Below, piece by piece: positions 35,477 to 44,754 of a stretch of DNA of 57,543 nt. The notes under the pieces were generated by a model that saw only the letters and a list, made by a program, of their open reading frames with translations, did not search any database and had not been told where the DNA came from. Position numbers and translations under genes: made by a program. Each line of letters starts with the position of its first letter. Position 1 is the stretch's first letter. The DNA is from Desulfurellaceae bacterium bin18 (lineage in GTDB: Bacteria > Desulfobacterota > Binatia > Bin18): assembly GCA_002238415.1 (NCBI GenBank), contig MPMI01000037.1, positions 1 through 57,543 on the forward strand, in the 5' to 3' direction.

Positions 35477-36322
35477 TCAATCCCGCTCAGCAACCCAACG
35501 GACCATAGCCCGAAATTTTTCCGCTCCGTCCTTGAGTGTGACTGCAACATCGGTGAGGTCGTCGTAGTAGGTTGTCTCAGAATTTTCTTCTAAGGCCAGG
35601 CCGGCCCGGTAGCTGTCGAGCGCCCCGCGTTCGAGCAGGTTCTTATAACGTTTCACCATGACCGGGTGGTTCTGCGACATGAGCCGTGCGATGTTCAGAC
35701 TCTCACGATCAAGTTCTTCATTGGTTGCGAATACACGTTGTACCAGCCCCCAGTTGAAAGCGAGTTGGGCGTCGATCGGATACGCGGCCATTGTTGCCAG
35801 CTTGGCATTGTTCATACCACACACCTGGGCAAGCCGCTGTGAAATGCGTCGTCCAGGGTGTACGCCGTATTTGGCGTGATTGTCCATAAAAACCGCCCGC
35901 TCTGAGGCAAGAAGCACGTCGCAACACAGCGCGATTTCAAAACCACCCGTCACCGTTGGACCATTGACCGCCCCAATGATCGGAAAGGGACACTCCCACA
36001 TTGCCCGAAACGGGTCGCCGGCAGGCGTGATGCCCCCTTCCAGATACTCATCGAGCTTTCCGATATCGAGCCCAACGGTGAACGCACGGCCCTCGGCGCG
36101 TAATATGACGGCTCGGACTCTGTCGTTATTCGGGTCAGGATTGCGCAGGGCAGTAATGCCGTCGAAGGCTTCTGCGAGAGCGCGCATAAAGCCACTGCTG
36201 AGGACGTTGAACTCCTGCGGATTATTCATGGTGACGACAAAGAGTCCCTCGCCTCCATTCACTTCGTCTACGAGGACGCTCTCGTTGTCGCCGTAGCTTG
36301 CAATGCGTGTTCGATCGGTCAT
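35477..36322 (-). CDS. Enoyl-CoA hydratase/isomerase (crotonase) family protein
   Basis: A 281-residue crotonase fold: oxyanion-hole segment GRAFTVGLDIGKL and GPTVTGGFEIALCCDVLLAS with the first catalytic Glu position (E in GGFEIAL). In the second position typical hydratases have PE; here the segment reads AKYGVHPGRRIS, as in the branch lacking Glu164. The protein may therefore not hydrate enoyl-CoA; an isomerase, lyase or other crotonase reaction is possible. AGGAGGTGA lies before the ATG. Confidence 0.88.
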   Translation of the reverse strand: MTDRTRIASYGDNESVLVDEVNGGEGLFVVTMNNPQEFNVLSSGFMRALAEAFDGITALRNPDPNNDRVRAVILRAEGRAFTVGLDIGKLDEYLEGGITPAGDPFRAMWECPFPIIGAVNGPTVTGGFEIALCCDVLLASERAVFMDNHAKYGVHPGRRISQRLAQVCGMNNAKLATMAAYPIDAQLAFNWGLVQRVFATNEELDRESLNIARLMSQNHPVMVKRYKNLLERGALDSYRAGLALEENSETTYYDDLTDVAVTLKDGAEKFRAMVRWVAERD

Positions 36323-36529
36323 TTCATCACCTCCTGCTTCCTGCAGATAATCGGCCCAAAGTTTTGATCCCAGCGTGAAAATCTGAGTTGTAGAGGGAAT
36401 CGGAGAGATGGAAAAGCCCGGATATCGGACACCAATGGCGGAGGCATGGGCCGTTTATGGGTTAGACACATTCGAGGAGGCAGGCTATTTCATTGGGGAT
36501 TAGGGATTGGGGACGAGGGTCTCCGCTCA
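36323..36529. other. Intergenic region upstream of the palindrome and Mrp operon
   Basis: No gene is visible. The stretch should hold the promoters of the divergent crotonase gene and the Mrp operon. A G-rich run (GGGGATTAGGGATTGGGG, 36496-36513) could fold into a G-quadruplex-like structure on the plus strand, but this is only a possibility. Confidence 0.4.
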
Positions 36530-36582
36530 AAAGAGTAAACGTGTCAACATCTCTGTATGATTGGAGGACACGTTTACTCTTT
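36530..36582. repeat. Palindromic repeat, copy 2
   Basis: The arm AAAGAGTAAACGTGTC (36530-36545) pairs perfectly (16 bp) with 36567-36582 around a 21-base centre that contains CATC and GAT pairs. It is the best preserved of the three copies. It lies 45 bases upstream of the Mrp operon. A 19-codon frame (ATG 36557 to TAA 36616) opens in its centre and may be a leader or chance. Confidence 0.85.
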
Positions 36583-36626
36583 ATGGCCCTTGCTAAGTTT
36601 GTTCTGTAATCAGTAAGCATGGAGAT

Positions 36627-39392
36627 GTGAACGGCGTGTCTGGATTCCTGCTCATCAGCCTGATTCTCCTGCCGTTACTCGGCTCGCTGGTGGCCTGGCC
36701 GGAGCGGTGGCGCCAGCGTCTGGCGCCGGCCTATAGCCTCGTTCCAATTCTTCAACTGCTGGTCGTCATCTCGTTCTGGACAACAGTCCAGGCCGGAGAA
36801 GGGATTCAGTGCTCCTGGCCGTGGGCGCCGAGCCTGGGGCTGTATCTGAGTTTCAGTCTGGATGGCCTGAGCTGGCTCTTCACCGGTCTGATCTCAGGTG
36901 TGGGCGTGTTCGTTTTTGTCTATGCCGCGTTCTACATGGCTGACGACCCCACGCTGTCCCGCCTCTACCGTTTCCTGCTCTTGTTTAACGCCGCCATGAT
37001 GGGGGTTGTGCTGGCCGACAACCTGGTCCTGCTGCTGGTCTTCTGGGAATTGACGAGCGTCTCGTCTTTTCTGCTCATCGGTTTTCGCTCACATCGGGCT
37101 GCGGCGTGTGAAGGCGCGAGTAAGGCGTTTGGTCTGACTGCGATTGGCGGTCTGGTCATGCTGTTCGGTATTTTGGCCGTGTATGCCGAGCACGGGACAT
37201 TCGAACTGTCGGTCCTGCTTGCAGACTCCACCTCCATCTCTACGGCCGCAGGGCTGTGCTTCCTGGTTGCTGCTTTCACCAAGTCGGCTCAGTTTCCGTT
37301 CCACATCTGGTTGCCGTCGGCCATGGAGGCCCCCACCCCGGTGAGCGCCTATCTGCATGCCGCCACGATGGTCAAAGCCGGGCTCTATTTGATTGCTCGG
37401 CTGACGCCGTTATTTGCGGACGATCCCACTTGGTCTGCCACGGTGACCAGTGTCGGTACGGTCACCCTGGTGTGGGGCGGCGTGTTAGCCTGTAAGCAGG
37501 TTGATCTCAAGGCCCTACTGGCCAACTCAACCGTGAGCCAACTGGGGTTGATTGTCCTCCTGCTTGGTCTGCAAACCGAAATCGCGCTCTTTGCGGCCGT
37601 CCTGCATATTCTCAACCACGCGGCGTTCAAGGGCGCGCTGTTTCTCACGGCCGGGACGGTCGAACACGAAGCAGGGACACGCGATATCCGTCAGCTTGGC
37701 GGCCTGCGTCCTCTCATGCCGACCTTAACTGTGGCGGCGACACTGGCTTCACTGTCCATGGCCGGCCTGCCGCCCCTGGGTGGCTTCCTGAGTAAAGAAT
37801 TATTCTATGAGAGTGTCCTCGAAGCAGACCTGCTCCTCACAACGCTGGCCGTCGCCGCCAGTTGTCTGACTTTTTTGTATTCTTTCATTTTCTTTCACGG
37901 GACGTTTTTCGCCCCGGCCTTCCACTCGCCTCAGCAACAGCATGCCTCCTCTCATGCTGAACAGCACTCCACGCTCGGTCTGATTGCACCCATTGTCGTT
38001 CTGAGCGGTCTGGCCGTACTATTCGGGCTCGTGCCCAGTCTGGCGGAAGCCCTGGTGACGCCGGCTTTTACCGTTATGCACGGGGCTCCGCCCCTGCTTC
38101 ATCTGGCCTTGTGGCATGGTCTGACTCCAGCCCTGTGGTTGAGTGTGCTGACGGTAATCCTGGGTGGTAGCGCCTTTTTACTGCGGCAGCGTTTTCTTGG
38201 GGCCATACGCGAGCACCAGGCCGCGTATTCGTTCAACCGTGTGTATAGCGACAGTCTGACCGGCTTCACCCGCCTCTTTCAGTGGACGCGGGCGCTATAC
38301 ATGACCGGCTCGGTGACCGACTATGTCCGCTATCTCTTGGTCGCCCTCATTGTGGGGTTGAGTCTTCCGTTATGGTATTTCTTTGGGGTAACGCCGCCCC
38401 GGGTGGACATGGGGGGTATAGCTCTCCCGGAATACTATGAGCTGGGGCTGGCCGGGCTGATGGCGGGTGCCGCGGTCATGTGCTGCCGGGCTCACTCGCG
38501 TATTGTTCTCGTGCTGACGCTCGGCCTGGTCGGCGCGCTCATGTCGATTTTCTTCGTCCTCTTCAGCGCGCCGGACCTGGCCTTAACCCAGATCCTGGTA
38601 GAAGCGGTCAGCCTCGTCCTGTTTCTCATGGTCCTGCGTTACTTCTCGATCATGGTCGTTGTCCCTCAGCCACACATATCATATGCGCGCGGGCTCAATA
38701 TCGGGATTAGTGTGGGTATCGGTCTCCTGGTCAGCGGGCTGCTTTTTGCGGCTATTGTCGGTCCCTCGCTCCCCTCCCCTATTCCGTCCTATTATCTGTC
38801 GAACAGTCATCTCCTGGCCGGTGGATACAACGTGGTCAACGTGATCCTGGTTGATTTTCGTGGCTTTGACACCATGGGTGAGATTACGGTGTTCAGCGTT
38901 GCCGTCCTTGGCGTCCTGGCCATGGTTGAGTTGGGCGTCCGCGGGCAGCGCCCCTTGGGAACCATGTTTATGGTCTCCTTTCCCTCGCCCATTCTCCAGT
39001 CGTTTGCCCGGCTCACCCTCCACCTCATGCTGGTCTTTGCCATTTATTTATTGCTGCGCGGCCACAATGCGCCAGGTGGCGGGTTTATCGCCGGTGTGCT
39101 CACCGCAGTGGCGATGACGTTTCAGATGATGGCCTTTCATGTGGAATCCTTCTCACAGGAGATGCCCTGGAAGCCACTCCACCTGGTCGTGGTCGGACTC
39201 CTCCTTGCCGCTGGTACTGGTCTTGGGTCTTTACTCGTTGGCTACCCGTTTCTGACCAGCGCGATTGGACATTATAGCTTTCCGCTGCTCGGTGAGATTG
39301 AACTTGTCACCGCCATGGGTTTTGACATTGGTATCTACCTGGTCGTGGTCGGAACCTCGTTTGGCATTATTCGGACGATTGCCGAGGATTGA
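36627..39392 (+). CDS. mrpA: Mrp-type cation/proton antiporter subunit A, fused with subunit B
   Basis: The large membrane subunit of the Mrp (Mnh) antiporter, which exchanges Na+ or K+ for protons and supports pH and salt tolerance. Residues 60-500 are the NuoL-like antiporter core ([39 protein letters not shown]). A MrpA C-terminal region with DUF4040 ([20 protein letters not shown]) follows. The last 140 residues are MrpB ([27 protein letters not shown]). The A+B fusion is common. GTG 36627 is listed; GTG 36636 has better spacing from GGAG at 36621. First gene of a six-gene operon. Confidence 0.95.
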   Translation: MNGVSGFLLISLILLPLLGSLVAWPERWRQRLAPAYSLVPILQLLVVISFWTTVQAGEGIQCSWPWAPSLGLYLSFSLDGLSWLFTGLISGVGVFVFVYAAFYMADDPTLSRLYRFLLLFNAAMMGVVLADNLVLLLVFWELTSVSSFLLIGFRSHRAAACEGASKAFGLTAIGGLVMLFGILAVYAEHGTFELSVLLADSTSISTAAGLCFLVAAFTKSAQFPFHIWLPSAMEAPTPVSAYLHAATMVKAGLYLIARLTPLFADDPTWSATVTSVGTVTLVWGGVLACKQVDLKALLANSTVSQLGLIVLLLGLQTEIALFAAVLHILNHAAFKGALFLTAGTVEHEAGTRDIRQLGGLRPLMPTLTVAATLASLSMAGLPPLGGFLSKELFYESVLEADLLLTTLAVAASCLTFLYSFIFFHGTFFAPAFHSPQQQHASSHAEQHSTLGLIAPIVVLSGLAVLFGLVPSLAEALVTPAFTVMHGAPPLLHLALWHGLTPALWLSVLTVILGGSAFLLRQRFLGAIREHQAAYSFNRVYSDSLTGFTRLFQWTRALYMTGSVTDYVRYLLVALIVGLSLPLWYFFGVTPPRVDMGGIALPEYYELGLAGLMAGAAVMCCRAHSRIVLVLTLGLVGALMSIFFVLFSAPDLALTQILVEAVSLVLFLMVLRYFSIMVVVPQPHISYARGLNIGISVGIGLLVSGLLFAAIVGPSLPSPIPSYYLSNSHLLAGGYNVVNVILVDFRGFDTMGEITVFSVAVLGVLAMVELGVRGQRPLGTMFMVSFPSPILQSFARLTLHLMLVFAIYLLLRGHNAPGGGFIAGVLTAVAMTFQMMAFHVESFSQEMPWKPLHLVVVGLLLAAGTGLGSLLVGYPFLTSAIGHYSFPLLGEIELVTAMGFDIGIYLVVVGTSFGIIRTIAED

Positions 39393-39412
39393 GACTGGCT
39401 GAGGATACACCC

Positions 39413-39745
39413 GTGGACTTCGTTATTATCAGCGTGATCGGCGTCCTGTTTGGCTGTGGGACGTATTTGATCTTGCAGCGGCATTTACTGCGGGTGGTGG
39501 TTGGCCTGTCATTGTACTCGCACGGGGCCAATCTCGCGCTCATGGTCTCAGGGGGTCTGACGCGGGGCAATCCCCCTCTGCTGACGACTGAGGCACCCTA
39601 CGTTGACCCACTCCCCCAGGCATTAGTCTTAACCGCGATTGTAATCAGTTTTGGTATGACTGCATTTGCAACAGTCTTAGCCTTTCGGGTCAGACAAGTG
39701 TACGGCTCGGATGTTGTTGATGAATTGGCGGGGGGAGAAGAGTGA
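39413..39745 (+). CDS. mrpC: Mrp antiporter subunit C
   Basis: A 110-residue NuoK-like subunit with three transmembrane helices. SHGANLALMVSGG is the family hallmark, and PLPQALVLTAIVISFG carries the family's conserved helix. The GTG at 39413 is chosen because GAGGA lies 8 bases upstream and it gives the normal length; the upstream TTG at 39389 would overlap the mrpA stop and is less likely. Confidence 0.93.
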   Translation: MDFVIISVIGVLFGCGTYLILQRHLLRVVVGLSLYSHGANLALMVSGGLTRGNPPLLTTEAPYVDPLPQALVLTAIVISFGMTAFATVLAFRVRQVYGSDVVDELAGGEE

Positions 39746-39779
39746 GGGGGCTCGGGGGAGACTTCCCTCGTGAAAACAC

Positions 39780-41279
39780 ATGATGGCTCCAGACCTGTTC
39801 ATCCTCTTTATTATGGGTCCGGTTGTCACGGCAGCCTTTTTAGCCGCCTTTCATAAACGGGACCTACTTCAGCGTGGGGTGAGCCTCACCGTCAGTCTGG
39901 GGCTGTGGGGGCTGTCCGTCGTGGGTCTGCTCTCCATCCTGCAAAATGGCATTGTCGTTCTGCGGATGGGTAATTGGGCCGCGCCCTACGGCATTATCCT
40001 GGTTGCCGACGTGCTGAGTATGACCATGGTCGTCCTGACCATGACGGTTGCGGTTGCCGTGGTGGCCTTCTCGCTGCGAACGGTTGAGCACGCGCATCAA
40101 GAGCATTTTTATTACCCGCTCTTCTTTATTCTCATCATGGGCGTGAACGGCGCCTTTCTCACTGGAGACTTATTCAACCTCTTTGTCTTTTTTGAAGTTT
40201 TGCTGATCGCGTCGTTTGCGCTCATGGCCCTTGGCTCACAACCGGGCCAACTCCGAGAGACGGTCAAATATGTGGTCATCAACCTGATCGCCTCGACCTT
40301 TTTTCTGATCAGCTTGGCCGTGCTGTATCGGACGATGGGTACGCTCAATATGGCGGACCTGGCCTATAAAATTCAGATGACGTCCGGGGAGTTGGACCCA
40401 ACGCTGACCATTTTGGCCCTGGTCTTCTTGTTTGTGTTCGGCACCAAGGCGGCAATTTTTCCGCTCTATTTTTGGCTGCCCGGACCGTATTTCCAGCCCG
40501 CAGCGGGCTTGAGTGCGTTTTTTGGCGGGATCCTGACCAAGGTGGGCGTGTATGCCATCTTCCGCACATTTACCCTGATCTTCCGTCATGACCCGTCCGT
40601 TACCCATGAACTCCTGCTTATTCTGGCTGCCCTGACTATGCTTCTGGGCGTCTTTGGGGCCCTGTCCCAGATGGATATGAAGCGTATTTTGTCCTACCAC
40701 ATCATCAGTCAGATCGGTTATCTCATTCTGGGTATCGGCTTGTTTACGCCGCAGTCATTAGCCGGCGCCCTGTTTTATATGGTGCCGTACGTGCTGGCGA
40801 AGTCCGCCCTCTTCTTGATTGCCGGTGTCGTGCAGGCAGCAACCGGCTCGACCCACCTCAAAGCGGTGGGTGGTCTGCAATCTCACTCAATACCCTTAAG
40901 TACGCTCTTTTTGCTGGCAGCATTGAGTCTGGCCGGTATCCCCCCATTAGCCGGCTTCTTCAGTAAGTTTATCGTGTTGCAGGCAGGGATGGAGATCGGC
41001 CGCTACGGCTATGTTGGCATAGGGCTCTTGGGGGGCCTCCTGACGCTGGCCTCTATGCTCAAAATCTGGAATGGTATCTTCTGGGGCGAAGAAACAGGAG
41101 ACCGCCGGCCGGTGCCGCTCCAACCACTCTTGCCCGGTGTTGTCCTGCTCGTCTTTTTTATTGTGGGGATCGGGTTATTCCCAGGCGTACTCTACAGTGT
41201 AGCTCAGGTGGCCGCCGCACAAGTATCTGATCCTCGTGTGTATATTGCCGCAGTCTTGGGACCGGATGTCTTATGGTGA
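39780..41279 (+). CDS. mrpD: Mrp antiporter subunit D
   Basis: The second antiporter-like subunit (499 aa, about 14 helices, NuoN/M-like). Visible signatures: GVNGAFLTGDLFNLFVFFEVLL with the conserved Glu, KAAIFPLYFWLPGPYFQ with the conserved Lys, and SYHIISQIGYLILGIGLF. It overlaps mrpE by 7 bases at its end. The start is ATGATG at 39780; no strong Shine-Dalgarno site is seen, although the 34-base gap from mrpC contains GGGGGAG. Confidence 0.95.
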   Translation: MMAPDLFILFIMGPVVTAAFLAAFHKRDLLQRGVSLTVSLGLWGLSVVGLLSILQNGIVVLRMGNWAAPYGIILVADVLSMTMVVLTMTVAVAVVAFSLRTVEHAHQEHFYYPLFFILIMGVNGAFLTGDLFNLFVFFEVLLIASFALMALGSQPGQLRETVKYVVINLIASTFFLISLAVLYRTMGTLNMADLAYKIQMTSGELDPTLTILALVFLFVFGTKAAIFPLYFWLPGPYFQPAAGLSAFFGGILTKVGVYAIFRTFTLIFRHDPSVTHELLLILAALTMLLGVFGALSQMDMKRILSYHIISQIGYLILGIGLFTPQSLAGALFYMVPYVLAKSALFLIAGVVQAATGSTHLKAVGGLQSHSIPLSTLFLLAALSLAGIPPLAGFFSKFIVLQAGMEIGRYGYVGIGLLGGLLTLASMLKIWNGIFWGEETGDRRPVPLQPLLPGVVLLVFFIVGIGLFPGVLYSVAQVAAAQVSDPRVYIAAVLGPDVLW

Positions 41280-41752
41280 CTCGTCTTTTTTTCAATATCA
41301 TTCTGGCTTTCGCCTGGTGCTTACTGCAAGACGAGATATCCTTGCGTCAGTTCGTGATTGGCTTTCTGGTCGGCCTCTCGGCCATGCTGTTCTTCCCACG
41401 CTCCTTTCATCAGGAGCGTCGCTATTTCCGTAAGGTCACGCTGAGCGTGCAACTCGTCTTCTTCTTTGTAAAGGAACTCCTGATTGCCAATTGGACCGTA
41501 GTCAGACAGGTCCTGGCTCCTGAGCTCAAAATACAGTCCGGCATTGTCGCCTACCCGCTGTCATTGCAGAACGATGTCCTGATTACCCTGCTGGCAAATA
41601 TGATTACCCTGACGCCGGGAACGCTCTCGGTCGAGGTTGCTCCGGATCGGCAGTTTTTATTTATTCACTTTCTCGATGTCGATGATGTGGAGGAAGAAAT
41701 CCGTATCATTAAAGACGGATTTGAACGCTATCTCTTGCTCATTGCCCAATGA
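41273..41752 (+). CDS. mrpE: Mrp antiporter subunit E
   Basis: A 159-residue subunit with two to three N-terminal transmembrane helices and a cytoplasmic C-terminal domain. FVKELLIANWTVVRQVLAP and ITLTPGTLSVEV are family signatures. The ATG overlaps the end of mrpD and the stop overlaps mrpF by ATGA, so translation is coupled. Confidence 0.94.
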   Translation: MVTRLFFNIILAFAWCLLQDEISLRQFVIGFLVGLSAMLFFPRSFHQERRYFRKVTLSVQLVFFFVKELLIANWTVVRQVLAPELKIQSGIVAYPLSLQNDVLITLLANMITLTPGTLSVEVAPDRQFLFIHFLDVDDVEEEIRIIKDGFERYLLLIAQ

Positions 41753-42051
41753 TTACGCCATTTGTTTCCGTCGTTGTGCTGGTCGGCATCACGCTCTCGA
41801 TCTTACTCAGTGCGTATCGCGCGCTGCGTGGACCCACGATTCCCGACCGGGTTGTGGCCCTGGATAATATTTCGATCAATCTGGTGGCCGCTATCATCGT
41901 TATTTCGATCCGTGCGCAGAGTGCGCTGTATATCGATGTGGCCCTGGTTCTCGCCATTCTCTCTTTTTTAGGAACGGTCGCGGCGGCCAAATATCTGTTG
42001 AGAGGAAAGGTTATTGATGGAAGTCCCCTACATACTCGACGCCCTGGTTAG
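41749..42051 (+). CDS. mrpF: Mrp antiporter subunit F
   Basis: A 100-residue subunit with three transmembrane helices. RALRGPTIPDRVVALDNIS is the family signature, with the conserved Asp near the middle. ATGA overlap with mrpE, and a 35-base overlap with mrpG at the end. Confidence 0.94.
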   Translation: MITPFVSVVVLVGITLSILLSAYRALRGPTIPDRVVALDNISINLVAAIIVISIRAQSALYIDVALVLAILSFLGTVAAAKYLLRGKVIDGSPLHTRRPG

Positions 42052-42376
42052 TGTCCTCTTGCTCCTCGGCTTATTTTTTCTCCTGACCGGGACTTTCGGC
42101 CTGTTACGGCTGCGGGATGTATACGCGCGCATGCACGCCACGAGTAAAAGCACGACATTTGGCGTGGCTGGGGTGGTCCTGGCTTCGCTGTTCTACCTGC
42201 GGTATTTGGGGCTCTCCTCCGGGCTGAAAGAGTTCTTGATTATCGTCTTCCTCTTTCTGACCGCCCCGGTCGGCGCGCATATGATCGCCCGGGCCGCCTA
42301 CCGGGGCGGTGTTTCGTTATGGCAGGGCGGCGTGGTTGATGATTTCAAGAAATGGCTGGAGACGAGCCAAGAGTAG
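42017..42376 (+). CDS. mrpG: Mrp antiporter subunit G
   Basis: A 119-residue subunit with three transmembrane helices. GTFGLLRLRDVYARMHATSKSTT is split across residues 25-47 (GLLRLRDVYARMHA is the core hallmark), and FLTAPVGAHMIARAAY is the conserved third helix. The ATG at 42017 follows GAGGAAAGG and sits inside the mrpF frame. Last gene of the operon; the next gene converges on it 31 bases later, with no clear terminator between. Confidence 0.94.
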   Translation: MEVPYILDALVSVLLLLGLFFLLTGTFGLLRLRDVYARMHATSKSTTFGVAGVVLASLFYLRYLGLSSGLKEFLIIVFLFLTAPVGAHMIARAAYRGGVSLWQGGVVDDFKKWLETSQE

Positions 42377-42407
42377 AGTCCTGCCGTTGCCTTCTTTCTC
42401 ACCTGAT

Positions 42408-43430
42408 TCAGTGAAGACCTGGCATCACCTCTTTGGCAAAGAGCTCCATTGAGCGTTGACTCTTGGCCGGGTCGAGGCCGGGGAGGTGCATACCCAGGAC
42501 GAGATGCGTTGTGCGCACCTCTTGGGTAAACCGCTCAATCTCACGCCCGATCTCTTCCGGGGTGCCGATCATGGGACTGGCGAGCAAGCGCTCGGGATGC
42601 TCCCGCAACTCAGCCGGGGATGGCAGTTGGCTGAACTGCTCAGCACCGGGAAAGTCCTTGGCTTCGGACAGCCAGCGGCCATACCAACTCAGCATATAGT
42701 GGAGGTGGTCCTGGGCCTCATCCCAGGCTTGATCGTGGCTGGGCGCGGCATACGCCCAACGCAACTGGGCTGCCTGGTAATCTTTGGGGTCGCGCCCATG
42801 CCGGCGCAACGCGGCATCGTAGGCTTCCTGGGCTTCTGAGGTCCCACCGCCGAGAAAGTGGCAGCCCAGGCGGGCGGCCCGCTCAACCGCCCTGGGCGCG
42901 TTGGCCCCAATCCACAAGGGCGGATGCGGGCTTTGGGCCGGTTTGGGCTGAAGGCGAATATCTTTCAACTGATAGTGTTTGCCTTCATAGGAGAAGGGAT
43001 CCTGGGTCCAGATGCCTTGGATGACCTCAACCCCCTCCTCCATGCGTGAGCCGCGTTCCTTGCGCGGAATGCCATAGCCAGCAAACTCGGCAAGGGCATA
43101 CCCCTGTCCCAGCCCCAGGTCAAAGCGCCCGTTGGACAGGATATCCACAGTTGCCGCGTCTTCGGCAACCCGCACGGCGTTGTGCAGGGGTAAGAGGATC
43201 AGAAATGTTCCAATACGCACCCGACTCGTCATCGCGGACAGCGTCCCGGCAATCGGCAGCAGCGAGGGCGAGTAGCCGTCTTCGGCAAAATGATGCTCAG
43301 TCAGCCAGATCGTGTCATAGCCGAGCTCCTCGGCCGCTTGGGCCTGACGCAATTGCTCGGCATAGAATTGCGGAAACGGTTTACGCCATTGGGGGGGATT
43401 CCGAAAGGGAAAGAGTAAACCGATATCCAT
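42408..43430 (-). CDS. Luciferase-like (LLM) flavin oxidoreductase
   Basis: A 340-residue bacterial-luciferase-family TIM barrel. MDIGLLFPFRNPP, DTIWLTEHHF, GTFLILLPLHNAVRVAEDAATVD and GRFDLGLGQGYALAEF follow the group that includes luciferase alpha and many FMN- or F420-dependent monooxygenases. It ends with a helix pair typical of the family. Substrate unknown. It lies 29 bases downstream of the amidohydrolase gene on the same strand, suggesting a shared degradation role. Confidence 0.88.
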   Translation of the reverse strand: MDIGLLFPFRNPPQWRKPFPQFYAEQLRQAQAAEELGYDTIWLTEHHFAEDGYSPSLLPIAGTLSAMTSRVRIGTFLILLPLHNAVRVAEDAATVDILSNGRFDLGLGQGYALAEFAGYGIPRKERGSRMEEGVEVIQGIWTQDPFSYEGKHYQLKDIRLQPKPAQSPHPPLWIGANAPRAVERAARLGCHFLGGGTSEAQEAYDAALRRHGRDPKDYQAAQLRWAYAAPSHDQAWDEAQDHLHYMLSWYGRWLSEAKDFPGAEQFSQLPSPAELREHPERLLASPMIGTPEEIGREIERFTQEVRTTHLVLGMHLPGLDPAKSQRSMELFAKEVMPGLH

Positions 43431-43459
43431 AAGGCTCTCCTTGTTCTGAATACTGCTAT

Positions 43460-44575
43460 TCAGACATCAATATTGTACAGTTTCGCCGCGGTGTCGTGCA
43501 CAATCTTACGACGGTCGGTTGCTGAGAGCTCATTGAACGTCTCATTAATAAAGTCCTGAGAACGCGGCCAGGTCGCGGCCGTATGCGGATAGTCCGACGA
43601 CCACATGGCATTGTCCGGACCATAGATATCAAGCGTCCGGATAAACAACGGCTCATTAATAAAGGTCGCATACACCTGCCGCCGCACATAGTCGCTCGGC
43701 TTGAGGCTCAACTTCGCCGTCGTTCCCATAGAGCCCAACCGCCCGTGTATGAGATCCATACGCCACATAAAATACGACATCCACGCGACGTCGTTCTCGG
43801 CCGAAACGATCTTGAGTTTGGGGAAACGCTCCAGGACACCGCCCAGGACAAAGACAGCCAAGGACCGCTCGACCTCGTGGTACAGTGTGGTAGCCTGGAG
43901 GGCGAGGTTGCCGCTAAAGAAATCGACTCCGGTACCCTTTCGGCCCGTCAGGATGTGCAGCGAGAGAGGCATGTTGAGATCTGATGCCGCCGCCCAGAAT
44001 GGATCATAGTCGGTATGGCTGTACGGCCGATCGGCCGGCGCCTCGGCCCAAATCATCGCTCCTCTGACACCGCTTTTGGCGCAGCGCTCAAGCTCTTTTA
44101 CCCCGGCATCAATGTCTTCCAAGGTGATAAGCCCGAGTGGCAGAAGCCGTTTCGGATCATGGCTGCAATACTCTGCCGACCAGTCATTATACGCGCGAAA
44201 ACAGGAGAACCGCAGTTCTGCATCGTCCAGCATGTACAGCGGCATACCCATGGAGGTGTAGATCGCCTCGGCAACCACACCGTCGCGGTCCTGGTCTTTC
44301 AGCCGGGCGGCTGGATCCCATACACTGGCTGGGGCCTGATCCATGCCTTTTTTGTTATGTTCAGGTAGATCTTCTGACGGTACGCCCGCACCAAAAAACG
44401 CAGCCACTGGAAAGGGTGTAATATTCTCGCAGACAAAATACTCGCCCTCTTTCCCGTTGAGGTCTTTCACCGTATGCGGAGCCTTATCTCGAAACTTCTT
44501 ATCGATTCGCTCCTTCCAGATGTTTGTGGGTTCTACGAAATGTGAATCCGCCGAAATAACACCATATTCCGCCAT
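43460..44575 (-). CDS. Amidohydrolase family 2 protein (metal-dependent hydrolase or decarboxylase)
   Basis: A 371-residue TIM-barrel of the amidohydrolase_2 (ACMSD-like) branch. SADSHFVEP near the N-terminus supplies the first metal-site residues, LPLGLITLEDID and GAMIWAEAP lie on the core strands, SLHILTG gives the central His, and WSSDYPHTAATWP carries the catalytic Asp. Such enzymes hydrolyse or decarboxylate aromatic and other cyclic acids. AAGGAGGG precedes the ATG at 44575. Upstream start positions in the frame lack a site. Confidence 0.9.
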   Translation of the reverse strand: MAEYGVISADSHFVEPTNIWKERIDKKFRDKAPHTVKDLNGKEGEYFVCENITPFPVAAFFGAGVPSEDLPEHNKKGMDQAPASVWDPAARLKDQDRDGVVAEAIYTSMGMPLYMLDDAELRFSCFRAYNDWSAEYCSHDPKRLLPLGLITLEDIDAGVKELERCAKSGVRGAMIWAEAPADRPYSHTDYDPFWAAASDLNMPLSLHILTGRKGTGVDFFSGNLALQATTLYHEVERSLAVFVLGGVLERFPKLKIVSAENDVAWMSYFMWRMDLIHGRLGSMGTTAKLSLKPSDYVRRQVYATFINEPLFIRTLDIYGPDNAMWSSDYPHTAATWPRSQDFINETFNELSATDRRKIVHDTAAKLYNIDV

Positions 44576-44693
44576 AAAACACCCTCCTTGTTTAGGACGG
44601 TTATTGGACAAAAACTCCCCGAGAACCTTCTGGTGCTGCTACGATACGGCGTCTTGCTCGATTTTTGCAAGAGATTTTTAGGAGCGTGTGCAC

Positions 44694-44726
44694 AAAAAAA
44701 GGACAGTCCTATCGAGCTGTCCCTTT
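44694..44726 (-). terminator. Rho-independent terminator of the Frc-like gene
   Basis: On the minus strand GGGACAG pairs with CTGTCC (small bulge) around a 10-base loop and is followed by TTTTTTT. It lies 28 bases after the stop of the CoA-transferase gene at 44755. Confidence 0.8.
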
Positions 44727-44754
44727 CTGCGCGTTAAGAGCATTGGGTAAAGCG

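Noticed and set aside
36627..42376. Respiratory complex I genes
   Set aside because: NuoL-, NuoN- and NuoK-like subunits are present, but the E, F and G subunits and the A/B fusion identify Mrp, not Nuo.
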